From: Zobellia laminariae
GTDB taxonomy: Bacteria; Bacteroidota; Bacteroidia; Flavobacteriales; Flavobacteriaceae
Direction of reading: 5' to 3'
Length of the DNA stretch: 64,000 nucleotides
Assembly (NCBI RefSeq): GCF_009725995.1
Contig: NZ_RCNS01000002.1
Coordinates: 248,001 to 312,000 of the forward strand
This document shows positions 9,201 to 17,612 of this stretch, in pieces (within the stretch, counting starts at the first letter, position 1; every line of letters starts with the position of its first letter). A program made the translations under genes and the position numbers. The notes below the pieces were generated by a model that saw only the letters and a program-made list of their open reading frames with translations, did not search any database and had not been told where the DNA came from.

Positions 9201-9291
9201 CTATACGGATAAAGGACAAGAAGGAACCATTCCGCTTACTGGAATGAAGACTGTTGTTCTTAAAGAAAAAGGAGCAGATAAAACGGAGTAA
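6259..9291 (+). CDS. Four-module lipoprotein: ThuA, PQQ sugar dehydrogenase-like, PKD, cytochrome c
   Basis: The product has 1010 residues and a lipoprotein signal with Cys19 (LIVASCGDG). Residues about 30-255 form a ThuA-like glutamine-amidotransferase fold domain (VLVFSKTVGWEHKSIP, GGGYVGIHAA). About 265-710 is a beta-propeller of the soluble PQQ-dependent glucose/sorbosone dehydrogenase type (CCHTGGSIAFGPD, GHRNPYRISVD, NFGWPLF). About 715-800 is a PKD domain with YVWNLGDGETKE. The C-terminus holds a class I cytochrome c with CKTCH at 879-883. Such multi-domain proteins are widespread in Bacteroidota and Planctomycetota. Periplasmic or surface sugar oxidation with electrons passed to the attached heme is a reasonable reading, but the substrate is unknown. 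It is monocistronic and ends at a strong terminator. Confidence 0.88.
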   Translation: MKKTVSILVLVLGLIVASCGDGNHKREGKPKVLVFSKTVGWEHKSIPAGIAAIQKLGGEQGFEVDATKDSELFNEENLKQYSAVIFLSTTLNVLDAKQEAAFERYIQAGGGYVGIHAAADTEYDWGWYTKLVGAQFRSHPKGTPEADFIVTDKNFAATEFFKDSVWHRSDEIYNYNKLNPDVHVVMTVDESTYEGGTNGDYHPFAWYHEFDGGRAFYTGAGHTDETFSEDLFLKHLLGGINYAIGKNEVLDYSKATTQIPPDVDRFTKKQLSVGEFFEPTEMAVLPNNDVLIAQRRGQIALYNDATQELKEIASLDVYFKTLNTPGVNAEEGLMGLQKDPDFATNNWIYLYYSPTGDKWVNRLSRFQYKDGVFDLASEQVILDVDSQREICCHTGGSIAFGPDKLLYLSTGDNSTPFNEKGVKYVSNGFAPLNDIPGHEQYDVRRASGNTNDLRGKIIRLKINEDGSYDIPVGNLFAEGTEKTRPEIYTMGHRNPYRISVDQKTSALYWGEVGPDAREDKLDTRGPRGYDEMNRATEAGNFGWPLFIADNKPYVDYDYETGESGITFDPQKPINDSKNNTGLRELPPAKGAYIYYPYVDSKEFPEVGSGGRNAMAGPTYYSDLYPNGGGLPDYFDGKTIIYDWMRGWMKAVTFFDDGTFNKMEPFASDIKVNSLIDMEMGPNGRVYLLEYGSGWFTQNENSGLSYIEYNGGNRPPVIDDMIVDHTSGKLPLTVNAKVDARDREDDAISYVWNLGDGETKETTEPQISHTFATAGEYRISVEVKDAKGDVAMSDVISVVAGNSRPEVAITLNDGTAIFEKGVPVKYEVKATDADGDVIDPENIFVSVDYLESFDEQNMSLGHQQVSAAVMGKALTQGMDCKTCHKEASPSIGPNYKAVADKYKNDKKAKSYLQKKIVAGGGGVWGEVVMPAHPNITQDETRQVVEYIMSLADTAEKLKSLPASGSIVPKPTKDDKVMVITASYTDKGQEGTIPLTGMKTVVLKEKGADKTE

Positions 9292-9312
9292 AACTCTTCT
9301 TTAAAATAGAAA

Positions 9313-9346
9313 AGCGGCCCACATGAAAATGTGGGCCGCTTTTTTT
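9313..9346. terminator. Bidirectional intrinsic terminator
   Basis: A perfect 12-bp stem (9313-9324 with 9329-9340) encloses a GAAA tetraloop and has T-runs on both sides. It sits between the converging ThuA-PQQ gene and the M1 peptidase gene and can serve both. Confidence 0.92.
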
Positions 9347-9361
9347 ATGGAGTATACTTAA

Positions 9362-10975
9362 TTATTTTACCTGCTTATGGTCCACATAATAATTACGATC
9401 TACCTCTAAAGTAGATAGGTCACCGTCTAACTCATGACTTTTCCAATCTGCCGTAGGGGAGAGGATTTGTGGCTTACCATTAACTAGTATATTAAGAGGC
9501 ATGTCAAAGCCATCTACAATATTTGTATACCGATATTTTAATTGGTTACCATCTATCTTATATTCAAAAAGCGGAATCTTTGTAGTTCTTAAATACTGGT
9601 CAAATACTTTTGAAAGATCTATTTCTGATTTTTTTGAAATATACTCTTCAATCTGTTTTGTGGTTACCGTTTGGTGGTAAAACTCACTATTTAGTCCACG
9701 CAGAACTTGTCGCCATTTTTCATCATCGTTTACCAATTGTCTTATGGTGTGGAGCATATTGGCACCTTTGTAATACATGTCTTTTGAACCTTCGGTATTT
9801 ACGTCATACGGACCAATAATAGGCTTGTCATTCTGAATGTTTGTACGCGTACCTATAACGTAATCTGCCGAAGCCTCTTTACCTAAATGAAAATCAATAA
9901 ATAGGTTTTCCGAGTAAGCCGTAAAGCTCTCATGAATCCACATGTCGGCAATATCTTTATAGGTAATGTTGTTTGCGAACCACTCGTGACCAGATTCGTG
10001 AATGATAATAAAATCGAATTTTAAACCTAAGCCAGTTCCAGATAGGTCTCTACCCAAATAGCCTTTCATATATTGGTTGCCGTAGGTAACGGAACTTTGG
10101 TGTTCCATGCCTAAATAAGGCACTTCTACCAACTTAAAACTGTCTTCATAAAAAGGGTAGGGGCCAAACCAATGCTCAAAAGCTTCCATCATTTTTGGAG
10201 CATCTTTAAAGTGCTCTTTGGCTTTTTCCAGATTATCGCGAAGCACGTAGTAGTCCATGTCTAAAGTACCTTTTTCGCCATCGTACTTTTCGCCAAAATG
10301 AACATAGTCGCCAATATTAATGTTAACGCCGTAGTTGTTAATAGGGTTAGCAACAAACCAATGATAGGTATTGGTATCCTCGTCTACTTTTCTTAACCTA
10401 CCGTTGGAGACATCCATAAGTCCCCTTGGAGATTTTACGCTAATGAGCATACTATCTACTTCGTCATACATATGGTCTTTATTAGGCCACCAAACACTAG
10501 CGCCCAGCCCTTGGTTAGAAGTCGCTACAAAGTCATTGCCATTAGGGTCTTTTTTCCAAGAAAAACCACCATCCCACGGAGCACGAATCGCTTCTTTTGG
10601 ATGACCTGAATAGTATACTTTGATTTCGTTAAAATCACCTTTTTTTTGTTTTTTCTTCAGCTGAACAAAATGGGCATTTCCATTATTTACTACTTCCAGT
10701 TTTTTGCCATCTTGAGTTACTTTTTCTATAGTTAAAGGCGGTTGAAGGTCAACCTGCATCACCTGATTCTTTTTCAACACTTTATAGCGGATAGTATTGC
10801 TTCCGGAAATGAATTTTTTGTCTGGGTCTACTGCCACATCCAGATGGTAATAGTTGAGGTCCCACCATTCGCGTTCTGGTGTAATACTTCCCCTTAAGGT
10901 ATCTTGTTCTGTAAATTCTTGACAAAAAGCAACTGATGTTGTTGCCAGAAGTATTGATACTAGTATTTTCTTCAT
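9362..10975 (-). CDS. M1 family metallopeptidase (secreted)
   Basis: The 537-residue protein has a signal peptide ending about AFCQ (residue 19). The zinc site is complete: H326-E-S-G-H330 and the third ligand E349, separated by exactly 18 residues as in M1 gluzincins. The substrate-binding motif before it reads YLGMEHQSSVTYG, a variant of the GAMEN motif. The N-terminal domain (about 35-230) is the beta-rich M1 saddle (YYHLDVAVDP). The C-terminal helical domain of larger aminopeptidases is mostly absent; the protein ends after YYKGANMLHTIRQ and a short beta region. It probably releases N-terminal residues from peptides in the periplasm. No operon partner is evident. Confidence 0.9.
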   Translation of the reverse strand: MKKILVSILLATTSVAFCQEFTEQDTLRGSITPEREWWDLNYYHLDVAVDPDKKFISGSNTIRYKVLKKNQVMQVDLQPPLTIEKVTQDGKKLEVVNNGNAHFVQLKKKQKKGDFNEIKVYYSGHPKEAIRAPWDGGFSWKKDPNGNDFVATSNQGLGASVWWPNKDHMYDEVDSMLISVKSPRGLMDVSNGRLRKVDEDTNTYHWFVANPINNYGVNINIGDYVHFGEKYDGEKGTLDMDYYVLRDNLEKAKEHFKDAPKMMEAFEHWFGPYPFYEDSFKLVEVPYLGMEHQSSVTYGNQYMKGYLGRDLSGTGLGLKFDFIIIHESGHEWFANNITYKDIADMWIHESFTAYSENLFIDFHLGKEASADYVIGTRTNIQNDKPIIGPYDVNTEGSKDMYYKGANMLHTIRQLVNDDEKWRQVLRGLNSEFYHQTVTTKQIEEYISKKSEIDLSKVFDQYLRTTKIPLFEYKIDGNQLKYRYTNIVDGFDMPLNILVNGKPQILSPTADWKSHELDGDLSTLEVDRNYYVDHKQVK

Positions 10976-11119
10976 TTTAAAATTTTAAGTCTATTGAACA
11001 GAGTTCAAGATAAAGGTTTAAAATTTTTGAAGCTTATTATTTATGTAGAATTTAATAGAAAATGGAAACCTTTTAAATTTCAATTTGGTTGTAATTAATT
11101 CTATTTAAAAAGGATTTTA

Positions 11120-11692
11120 TCAATTTAGAGGAAAAGAAAACCCCAGTGCCATGGCTCCGGAAACCTGTTCTAGAGAAGGGTAGCTGTAATAGGTTAATTC
11201 AAGTTCAAAGTCGTGATTTTTACCTATAGCAAGACCTAAACTAAAAGGTACATGGAATTGTATGCCATTAGCTTTTATATGCTTCGTTGGGGTATAGGTT
11301 TCAAAAGAACCAATTGACGAGCCAAGCCCAAGCTCAAAATAAGGAGCTACATACGGTATGGGTGCAACTATACGAATCTTGCCACCAAACATAAAAGCCT
11401 TCGCTGTAACTCTATACTTTGCAAGACTAGCGGCCGTAACAGTTTCATTGGGAGAAGTAAAAATGACCCCGGCATAAGGCCTAACACCAAACCATTTGCG
11501 TTTGCCAATGACGTATTCTCCTTGAGTATAAAATCCAGTACCACCTATATTATAATCCTCAAGAGGAATGGTTAGACCATAGCCAACCGATGCTTTAATA
11601 AATTGCCCTTTATTAGGTTGGGCTAGTACAAAATTTGAGAAACATAATGTAAAAAACAGGAGGAAATCAAGCGGCCTAAAAATAGTAGACAT
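11120..11692 (-). CDS. Predicted outer-membrane beta-barrel protein, unknown function
   Basis: The 190-residue protein has a signal peptide to about residue 25 (NFVLAQ). Tyr/Gly-rich alternating strands such as SVGYGLTIPL, WFGVRPYAGVIF, PYVAPYFELGLG and MALGFSFPLN suggest a small eight-stranded barrel of the OmpA/OmpW type. There is no diagnostic motif and I do not recognise a named family. It stands alone between the M1 peptidase and the MOSC gene. Confidence 0.7.
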   Translation of the reverse strand: MSTIFRPLDFLLFFTLCFSNFVLAQPNKGQFIKASVGYGLTIPLEDYNIGGTGFYTQGEYVIGKRKWFGVRPYAGVIFTSPNETVTAASLAKYRVTAKAFMFGGKIRIVAPIPYVAPYFELGLGSSIGSFETYTPTKHIKANGIQFHVPFSLGLAIGKNHDFELELTYYSYPSLEQVSGAMALGFSFPLN

Positions 11693-11846
11693 AGATGTTT
11701 ATTTTAGGAGCTAATGTAACTTTTCCTACATATCTCGTAATAATCAAATCGATGAAATACTGCAATTAACGACAACAGAAAAGTGGATTAATAAAACCTA
11801 AATGGAATACGGATTACGGATAAAAATTTACAAATAGAAGAAGATT

Positions 11847-12656
11847 TTACCTAGCAGCTATTATTTCGTCAGTTGTACTAATAGCGCCTATTTTTTTAGG
11901 CGTTAAATATATCCCGAAGTTGATACTGTTACTTTCTTTCCGATATGTAGCCAATGTTCTTAATGGTTCTTGTTTACTATGAACTTGTGTTGTGATTGGG
12001 TCAATTGTGGTAAATTTACACCTGGGTGTTTTAAGTGTTACTTCAAATTCGCAATCACCAATGGTAATGCTACTCCAACTATCCTCTTCGTAAGCAGCGC
12101 ATCCTGATACTACAATATTTGGTCTGAAGTTTTGAATAGTAACCGGACTCTCTAATTTAGAATTCAAATCATTCAGGGACTCTTCAGAAATTAAATGAAT
12201 AGGCGAAATATCGCTAAATGAAATGAAATCATTTTCCTTACCGTTGTATTTTGATTTCATTCGTCTAAGTTGTTCTGAATGTATAGCAACTAGGCGGCTT
12301 TTTTCATTCAGCGTATCTGATAACCAATCATCTGTTTCACAACCAACAATTTTGGCATTCGCGGTATCACTAAAAATTTCGATATAAATATCATTAGTTA
12401 ATACCTTATTTAAATCTATAGAGACAGAAGTTCTTTCTTTGGTTGAAAGAATCAGTTCCCCATTATCAATTGATGAAGAGATATTTAGAAGTTTTGGATT
12501 CTCTCTGGCCGTTAAAATCTTATTTTGTGAATTAATTACCGCAAAGGACCTATCATATTTAAATCCAATTTTTTCAATAGTTACGTTATTTACTTCTATT
12601 GCTTGACAAGATTTTATAGGATAAAAATATAGGTTCTTTATTTTCAAGTCCTTCAT
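11847..12656 (-). CDS. MOSC domain protein (YcbX-like)
   Basis: The 269-residue protein has the MOSC N-terminal beta-barrel domain (FYPIKSCQAIEV at about 11-22, KYDRSFAVI) and a C-terminal MOSC domain. The latter carries NFRPNIVVSG (176-185), EDSW, and PRCKFTTIDP with the conserved Cys213, then EPLRTLATYR. MOSC proteins bind the molybdenum cofactor or carry persulfide sulfur; YcbX and mARC relatives reduce N-hydroxylated compounds. The usual PCSRC motif is reduced to TPRC, but the Cys is kept. A cytoplasmic location is likely, since there is no signal peptide. It begins 9 bp past the stop of the alginate lyase gene, so the two may be co-transcribed, though they share no obvious pathway. Confidence 0.85.
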   Translation of the reverse strand: MKDLKIKNLYFYPIKSCQAIEVNNVTIEKIGFKYDRSFAVINSQNKILTARENPKLLNISSSIDNGELILSTKERTSVSIDLNKVLTNDIYIEIFSDTANAKIVGCETDDWLSDTLNEKSRLVAIHSEQLRRMKSKYNGKENDFISFSDISPIHLISEESLNDLNSKLESPVTIQNFRPNIVVSGCAAYEEDSWSSITIGDCEFEVTLKTPRCKFTTIDPITTQVHSKQEPLRTLATYRKESNSINFGIYLTPKKIGAISTTDEIIAAR

Positions 12657-12665
12657 TTTCTAATT

Positions 12666-13778
12666 CTAATCATTTTTGGTAAAATAACCTTCATTAGATA
12701 CCGCATCTTCACTTACAGATATGCTTCCTGTTTTAAACCAAACCTCTGCATAGTTTCCGTCTGCATATTGCTTTTGGATATCACCACCATGCGTTTCCGC
12801 ACCAGAACACCAGTTTTTATTTACTTCAGGAGACTTTCCATTTGTTTGGTTGTAAGCACCAAGTTTAAAGAAACAACCTTCGCCAGTATATGCCTCTTTA
12901 CGTTCTACGCCATCTTGACCAATTGGCACAAATAATTTTTGTGTTTGCTCAGGTATGTCTGCTTTTGTAGCGTATTCGGATTCGATTAAGTTTTTTGTAA
13001 AGGTTTTAGTTTCGTGATTTTTACTTGTAAACGTTAAGTTCATTATTCCGTCCTTTACTTCTATTTCATAACTAAATTCCTCGCCTAAAGCAATACCATC
13101 CTTAGGTTCTTCTGGGTAGGTGTTTTCATCAGTACCAACAACAGAAAAGTCATTACCCCAAACTGCTGAGGAATAATCCCATCTTTTAGAATTGTCATCG
13201 CCTGCTGTATTGATTTCATAATGCCAAAAAACAGAACCCTTAGTATGACCAGGAAATTTTTTGTAAAATATTTTAAGTGGCTCGTTTTCAAATTTATCTG
13301 CACTATGAATCTGACCAACCACAACAGCATGAGAAGCTGCTACGCGAGCATCTCCGGTAGCAGATACATTCATTACTTTAAGGGTAGCGATTAATTTATC
13401 GTTAGCGGTTTTTGGATACCACTTTTTTATTTGTGCTAATTCAGTTCTTGTATTATTTGAGGTTCCATGCGTGTCGCCACCATTGGGAGCCTTAAACACC
13501 ACCCAATTACTAGTGCCATCATTTTCAGTATAAAAGAAATCTTTGTTTTCAAAATTATTTGCAATACCTGCATTTGAACCATCACCTAAAATCAATTTCC
13601 AATCGTCAAAAAACGGAATAACGTCACTTGCATAAACAGTTTTTACAGCTTCTTTTTCATCTGTGTCAGAAGTTGTTGCTGTATTCGTTTTTTTAGAGGT
13701 ATTGCCACAGCTGTTAAGTATTAGGAAAAAACCAATAGTTAATATCGTTGCTACTGATGTGCTAATTTTTTTAATCAT
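12666..13778 (-). CDS. PL7 family alginate lyase, lipoprotein
   Basis: All three PL7 signatures are present: RTEL at about residues 111-114, QIH at 156-158 and FFKLGAYNQ at 303-311, the last containing the catalytic Tyr; the His of QIH is the other catalytic residue. The isoleucine in QIH is usual for polyguluronate-active or mixed-activity members. The ATG at 13778 was preferred over TTG at 13799; it gives a lipoprotein signal ending LILNSC. A Ser/Thr-rich linker (about 25-45) separates the lipid anchor from the catalytic domain. The enzyme would cleave alginate, the brown-algal cell-wall polymer, at the cell envelope. No SusC/SusD pair or other alginate gene is nearby, so it is outside a classical utilisation locus. 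A 50-residue tail with one Cys follows the last motif. Confidence 0.93.
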   Translation of the reverse strand: MIKKISTSVATILTIGFFLILNSCGNTSKKTNTATTSDTDEKEAVKTVYASDVIPFFDDWKLILGDGSNAGIANNFENKDFFYTENDGTSNWVVFKAPNGGDTHGTSNNTRTELAQIKKWYPKTANDKLIATLKVMNVSATGDARVAASHAVVVGQIHSADKFENEPLKIFYKKFPGHTKGSVFWHYEINTAGDDNSKRWDYSSAVWGNDFSVVGTDENTYPEEPKDGIALGEEFSYEIEVKDGIMNLTFTSKNHETKTFTKNLIESEYATKADIPEQTQKLFVPIGQDGVERKEAYTGEGCFFKLGAYNQTNGKSPEVNKNWCSGAETHGGDIQKQYADGNYAEVWFKTGSISVSEDAVSNEGYFTKND

Positions 13779-13906
13779 TTTATTAGTGTTTGGTTTCAAA
13801 TACTTCTTTTTTAATTTTATGTGAAATTTACTAATTTAAAATTTAGTACTATCCTATAGGTTAATCTGTATGTAGCGGTACTTACCTTATTTTTGAATTC
13901 AATTTT

Positions 13907-14734
13907 CTAGTCAAAAATATCATTTCTGACTGCCTTAGAGCCATTCCAGGGTCTAAAGTAGACTAAGCTGTCTGTTTGTCCCATTATAGAAAATAAATCA
14001 TCTATAGCTTCAGCTGTGTATTGAGATTTATGACAACTAGATGCTTCGTGTCCTAATTTTAAATCTTCTTGGCTAAAGGATATTTTGTAAGTGAGAAATC
14101 TCTTTTGCGTAGTTTTTAAATTTTCATTGAACCACTTTACCAAATCTGTTTTGAAACTTAATTCCTTGTCTTTAGATTCTATAGGAAAGCCATAATAGAG
14201 TAGTTGTTGGGTTTCAGATGCTTCCCTTTGAAAAACTTCTGTAACGATATTGCTAACCATACGATGGTCAGAATGACCATATTCCCCACCAGGTCCAAAA
14301 GTGATTACTACTTCAGGATGGTGTTTTATGAATAAGCTATCAATTTTATCATCTAAAGAAAATAGGTTTTCATTCAAAGCTAGATCACCATCAGTATAAT
14401 TCAAAAAAGTTGGAGGATTAATACCCAAGGTTTTTGTTACGCACAAGGCTTCTTGGGCGCGTACATTAGCAAGTGAATCTCCGGCAGGGATATTAGCGTG
14501 AGGAGTGACCCCTTTGGAGCCATCGGTAACAATTACTAAATGAATAGTAGCACCTTCTTTAGCATATTTAGAGAGGATGGGAGAAATTACAATCTCATCA
14601 TCTGGGTGGGCAAATATTGCCATTAAGATCTTGTCTTTACTGTTTTCAGACTCCTCTTCCTGTTTTTTTAGGATTTGATTATTGCATGAAAAAAATAGAA
14701 ATATACTAGAAAGGATTGGGAGCAATTTTTTCAA
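13907..14734 (-). CDS. PIG-L family deacetylase, lipoprotein
   Basis: The LmbE/PIG-L metal site is intact: AHPDDE (H43, D45, D46) and EYGHSDHR (H154, D156, H157). These zinc enzymes remove acetyl groups from N-acetylglucosamine-containing molecules. The 275-residue product starts with a lipoprotein signal (FLFFSC, Cys17), so it acts outside the cytoplasm. The start is TTG at 14734; no in-frame ATG precedes it, and the Lys-Lys n-region follows at once. The substrate is unknown. It lies 128 bp from the lyase gene on the same strand and may or may not be co-transcribed. Confidence 0.87.
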   Translation of the reverse strand: MKKLLPILSSIFLFFSCNNQILKKQEEESENSKDKILMAIFAHPDDEIVISPILSKYAKEGATIHLVIVTDGSKGVTPHANIPAGDSLANVRAQEALCVTKTLGINPPTFLNYTDGDLALNENLFSLDDKIDSLFIKHHPEVVITFGPGGEYGHSDHRMVSNIVTEVFQREASETQQLLYYGFPIESKDKELSFKTDLVKWFNENLKTTQKRFLTYKISFSQEDLKLGHEASSCHKSQYTAEAIDDLFSIMGQTDSLVYFRPWNGSKAVRNDIFD

Positions 14735-14867
14735 TAGATAAAGTTTGAGTTACTAATATGATGTTTAAATGTAGGGTTAAGGCAGGTAGTTTGCAAAGTT
14801 GAAGCGTTCTAGATCATATTAAATTTCTACTGGTGAGGTGCTGCTATTCATTTAAGCGTTTCATACA

Positions 14868-15788
14868 TTACTTTACTATTTCAATTACCACATTACCTTT
14901 TTTATGGCCTTGGTCCACATATTCATGAGCTTTTACTATTTCATCTAAGAGAAAAGTTTTGTCAATGAAAGGAATTAGTTTTTCTTCCTCGGCGAGTGTT
15001 CTAATTTTTAAAAGATGTTCCGTTTTTTCTTTGGTCAGCATTTTTACGGAAACGAACCCTCCTCCTTTATTTAGTGCTTTTTTTGCTTTGGACTTGGTTG
15101 TGTAACCAACGGCATCAAAAATAATATCAAACTTTTTTGGTAGTAGTGAATAATCTTCTTTCTTATAATCTATTAAATTTTCCGCACCAAGAGATTTAAC
15201 CATCTCAAAATTTGCCTCGCTACACACTCCTGTTACGGAAGTACCGTGATACTTTGCAAGTTGAACAGCATAGCTTCCTACGCTACCAGAGGCGCCATAA
15301 ATCAGCACTTTTTTCGATTTGCTTACTTCTGCTTTCTCTAATAAGTACATAGCCGTCATAGCTCCAATAGGTAGGGCGGCAGCTTCTTTAAAATTGAGTT
15401 TTTTCGGTTTAATAGCAACCACACCATGTTTCCACTCTTGTGGCAAACAAATATATTCCGCGTAAGAACCAGCATTGAGCATTGTTGTAGTCCCAAAAAC
15501 GTGGTCACCAATAGCAAATTTGGTTACATTTTTTCCTTTGTCTTCAACTACTCCGGATAATTCATGACCCAAGATGCTCTTTTTTGGTTTAAAAAGACCG
15601 AATATTAGTCTTGCGGGTAACCAGAAAAGTGCTGGAAAATCTGAGCTTCGTAGTCGCACATCGCCAGAAGTTACTGTAGCTGCATGAATTTTCACAAGAA
15701 TTTCGTTGTCTTTTGGGCGTGGTTTGTCCACCTCCGTTAACTTAAGAACTTCTGGCGGACCATATTCTGTATAAACTGCAGCTCTCAT
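14868..15788 (-). CDS. MDR-superfamily NAD(P)-dependent oxidoreductase (quinone reductase-like)
   Basis: The 306-residue protein begins MRAAVYTEYGPPEVL, the classic start of zeta-crystallin-like or zinc-type medium-chain reductases. It has GHELSGVVEDKG in the catalytic domain, the nucleotide-binding motif VLIYGASGSVGSYAVQ, and FDIIFDAVG. The Cys zinc ligands of true alcohol dehydrogenases are missing, which favours an enone or quinone reductase activity using NADPH. It is cytoplasmic. The substrate is unknown, and no adjacent regulator points to an inducer. Confidence 0.86.
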   Translation of the reverse strand: MRAAVYTEYGPPEVLKLTEVDKPRPKDNEILVKIHAATVTSGDVRLRSSDFPALFWLPARLIFGLFKPKKSILGHELSGVVEDKGKNVTKFAIGDHVFGTTTMLNAGSYAEYICLPQEWKHGVVAIKPKKLNFKEAAALPIGAMTAMYLLEKAEVSKSKKVLIYGASGSVGSYAVQLAKYHGTSVTGVCSEANFEMVKSLGAENLIDYKKEDYSLLPKKFDIIFDAVGYTTKSKAKKALNKGGGFVSVKMLTKEKTEHLLKIRTLAEEEKLIPFIDKTFLLDEIVKAHEYVDQGHKKGNVVIEIVK

Positions 15789-16010
15789 AAGAATTTGTGC
15801 TTAGGCGGCTTCCAACACGTCGTATACAGTTAGATGCACATTTTAAGCACTTAATTTAGTGAATACAAACTAAATAGGAAATCCGAAAGTATTTTAAAAC
15901 GAATTTAGAATACAGTATAAGCGATGTTATGACAAGTTCTTTTTACGCACTAGTTAATTCGGTCGGATATGCTTTATATATTTTTTTCAAAATCAATAAG
16001 ACAAATTTAT

Positions 16011-16544
16011 TTATTTTTTCGAAGGGGGTTGTAGCGTGTAGCCCATAGACATCATCACATTCAATTGATCGTAATAATGGGCCATCATCGCAATTTTACC
16101 GTTTTTTAAAATACAGGTTACCTGTGCAGGTATCGCAATCTCTTGACCTGTTTCCTTATGGCTAATAGTATCGGTAGTCCAAACCATGACCCACTCGCCC
16201 TCGTTTATTCCACCAGTCACTTTTATAGGTGCATAGGCTGTGTTTTCGTCAATCTTATGTTTAGTGGTTGCGAAGCTTTCCTTGTAATATTCGGATAACT
16301 GTGTGGGGTTCATTTCGTTTGAAGGACCTCCAGTTAAGCCATAAATTTTTGCATCATCTGCTAATTGTGCTACCATAGTTTGCACATCTTCGTTTTGAAG
16401 TGCATTTACATAATTCGATACGATTGCTACATTGGCTTCGGCATTCTCGAACTCCATAGTAGCCGAAATTTCTTGCGCGTTAAAGATTAACGGAGTAAAA
16501 AGTACAGCAAGCGTAAAAAGCGTAATCTTTTTAATTGTTCTCAT
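16011..16544 (-). CDS. Secreted NTF2/SnoaL-like protein
   Basis: The 177-residue product has a signal peptide ending at NAQ (about residue 24), followed by a cone-shaped NTF2-like fold: helix VAIVSNYVNALQNEDVQTM, DDAKIYGL, then strands with GEWVMVWTTDT and AQVTCILKNGKI ending in MAHYYDQLNVM. Proteins of this type include isomerases, small-molecule binders and polymer-binding domains; no catalytic pattern lets me choose. It is transcribed alone, away from a long AT-rich gap on its 5' side. Confidence 0.72.
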   Translation of the reverse strand: MRTIKKITLFTLAVLFTPLIFNAQEISATMEFENAEANVAIVSNYVNALQNEDVQTMVAQLADDAKIYGLTGGPSNEMNPTQLSEYYKESFATTKHKIDENTAYAPIKVTGGINEGEWVMVWTTDTISHKETGQEIAIPAQVTCILKNGKIAMMAHYYDQLNVMMSMGYTLQPPSKK

Positions 16545-17012
16545 AGTATATAATTATTGGTTATTATTCTATTCAATTGGTTGTTTTTACAACAAATGGG
16601 GGAATAATGTTTCAGTCAACAAATACTAGGGGAACTAACTTGCTTCATTAAGCAATTGAAATTTAGTGATTTATGTTAAAAAATTAAAATTAAAATTAAA
16701 TTAATATGGTATTCCTATTATAAAAATTAAAACGCCTAAAAAATATTACTGTCTGCTTGTGTGTAGTATTGCTTTTCAATTGAGTTTTATTTTGGTTATA
16801 AAATCACGGAAACCTTTTTGGCAAAGTTTAAAGCTATTTTCTAGATACTGACTATTCTTTTTTATTTTGTTTAATGAGATACCAATTTTGTTATCTGCGG
16901 AATTAATAATTAATCGTTTGAACTTAATATATAATAAAACTAATTCATGGCTTAACTAAATAAATTAATTTTTTATTCGTTCAATCTTCTCTAAACTTTA
17001 AAAAAGAAATAG
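16545..17012. other. 468-bp AT-rich intergenic region between divergent genes
   Basis: This is the longest gene-free stretch in the window. It holds the 5' regions of the NTF2-like gene (minus) and a small lipoprotein gene (plus). A run at about 16676-16705 repeats TTAAAA-type units with a 6-bp step. A short stem TTGCTT-CATT-AAGCAA is at 16640-16655. A TTTG followed 20 bp later by TAATTCAT (about 16917-16947) is a poor promoter match. I found no ORF or tRNA. Confidence 0.6.
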
Positions 17013-17510
17013 ATGAAGCGTAAGTTTATTATCCCAAGTCTTGTATTGGCATGTAGTACATTTTTTATTTCCTGTTCAACAGATGATGGAGAGGAAGAAG
17101 GTTCTAAAGAAGCTGAAATTAGTACAGCAGCGGTTTCCGGCTTAGTAAATTCTGTAGCCTTTACTCCTGCAACTACTCATTTTACAAAAGGAGAAAGTTT
17201 TGGAGATGCAGGTTATGAATTTAAACTTTTTAGTGAAGTAGAGGAGTGTGATGAGTTTCAATCTATTGGAGATGTTTCCTTTTTCGTGGAGTCTGAAACG
17301 GAATTAGAACCTGGTGAGTATGAAGGAAACGGCCCTTATTTTTTCTATAAAGACGGAGAGGATTCTGGGACAGCTTCTTATTTTGGAGCAGAGGTTATTA
17401 TTACGGAAGTTACGGAAACAACTATTTCAGGAAGAGTAAGAGGGGGAGACTCAGAAAAAGGAGAGCACTATATTGAGGGGGTGTTTTCAGCCAACCTTTG
17501 CCAAAAGTAA
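17013..17510 (+). CDS. Small lipoprotein of unknown function
   Basis: The 165-residue protein has a lipoprotein signal (FFISCSTDD, Cys21) followed by an acidic linker DDGEEEGSKE. The remaining 120 residues are beta-rich and acidic (VEECDEFQSIGDVSFFVE, ISGRVRGGDSEKGEHYIEG) and contain two Cys residues that might pair. The closing pattern, including TISGRVRGG and EGVFSANLC, is common in flavobacterial secreted proteins without known function. It is followed by a good terminator, so the gene is a single unit. Confidence 0.75.
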   Translation: MKRKFIIPSLVLACSTFFISCSTDDGEEEGSKEAEISTAAVSGLVNSVAFTPATTHFTKGESFGDAGYEFKLFSEVEECDEFQSIGDVSFFVESETELEPGEYEGNGPYFFYKDGEDSGTASYFGAEVIITEVTETTISGRVRGGDSEKGEHYIEGVFSANLCQK

Positions 17511-17530
17511 TAGATACTATTTTAAATATA

Positions 17531-17561
17531 AAAGGTGAAGCCAATAGCTTCACCTTTTTTT
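17531..17561 (+). terminator. Intrinsic terminator of the small lipoprotein gene
   Basis: An 11-bp perfect stem (17531-17541 with 17547-17557) has a 5-nt loop and a T-run continuing to 17561. It lies 20 bp after the stop codon. Confidence 0.9.
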
Positions 17562-17612
17562 GTTCTTTAAATTCTGAAAATAAGTATTCATAAATGGTTT
17601 CAACTGTACTAG

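Noticed and set aside
9313..9346. Long hairpin as a possible attachment site or small RNA
   Set aside because: The tetraloop, T-runs on both sides and position between converging genes make a bidirectional terminator the simple reading.
16676..16705. TTAAAA repeats as a CRISPR-like or functional array
   Set aside because: The unit is only 6 bp and low-complexity; it fits random AT-rich intergenic DNA.
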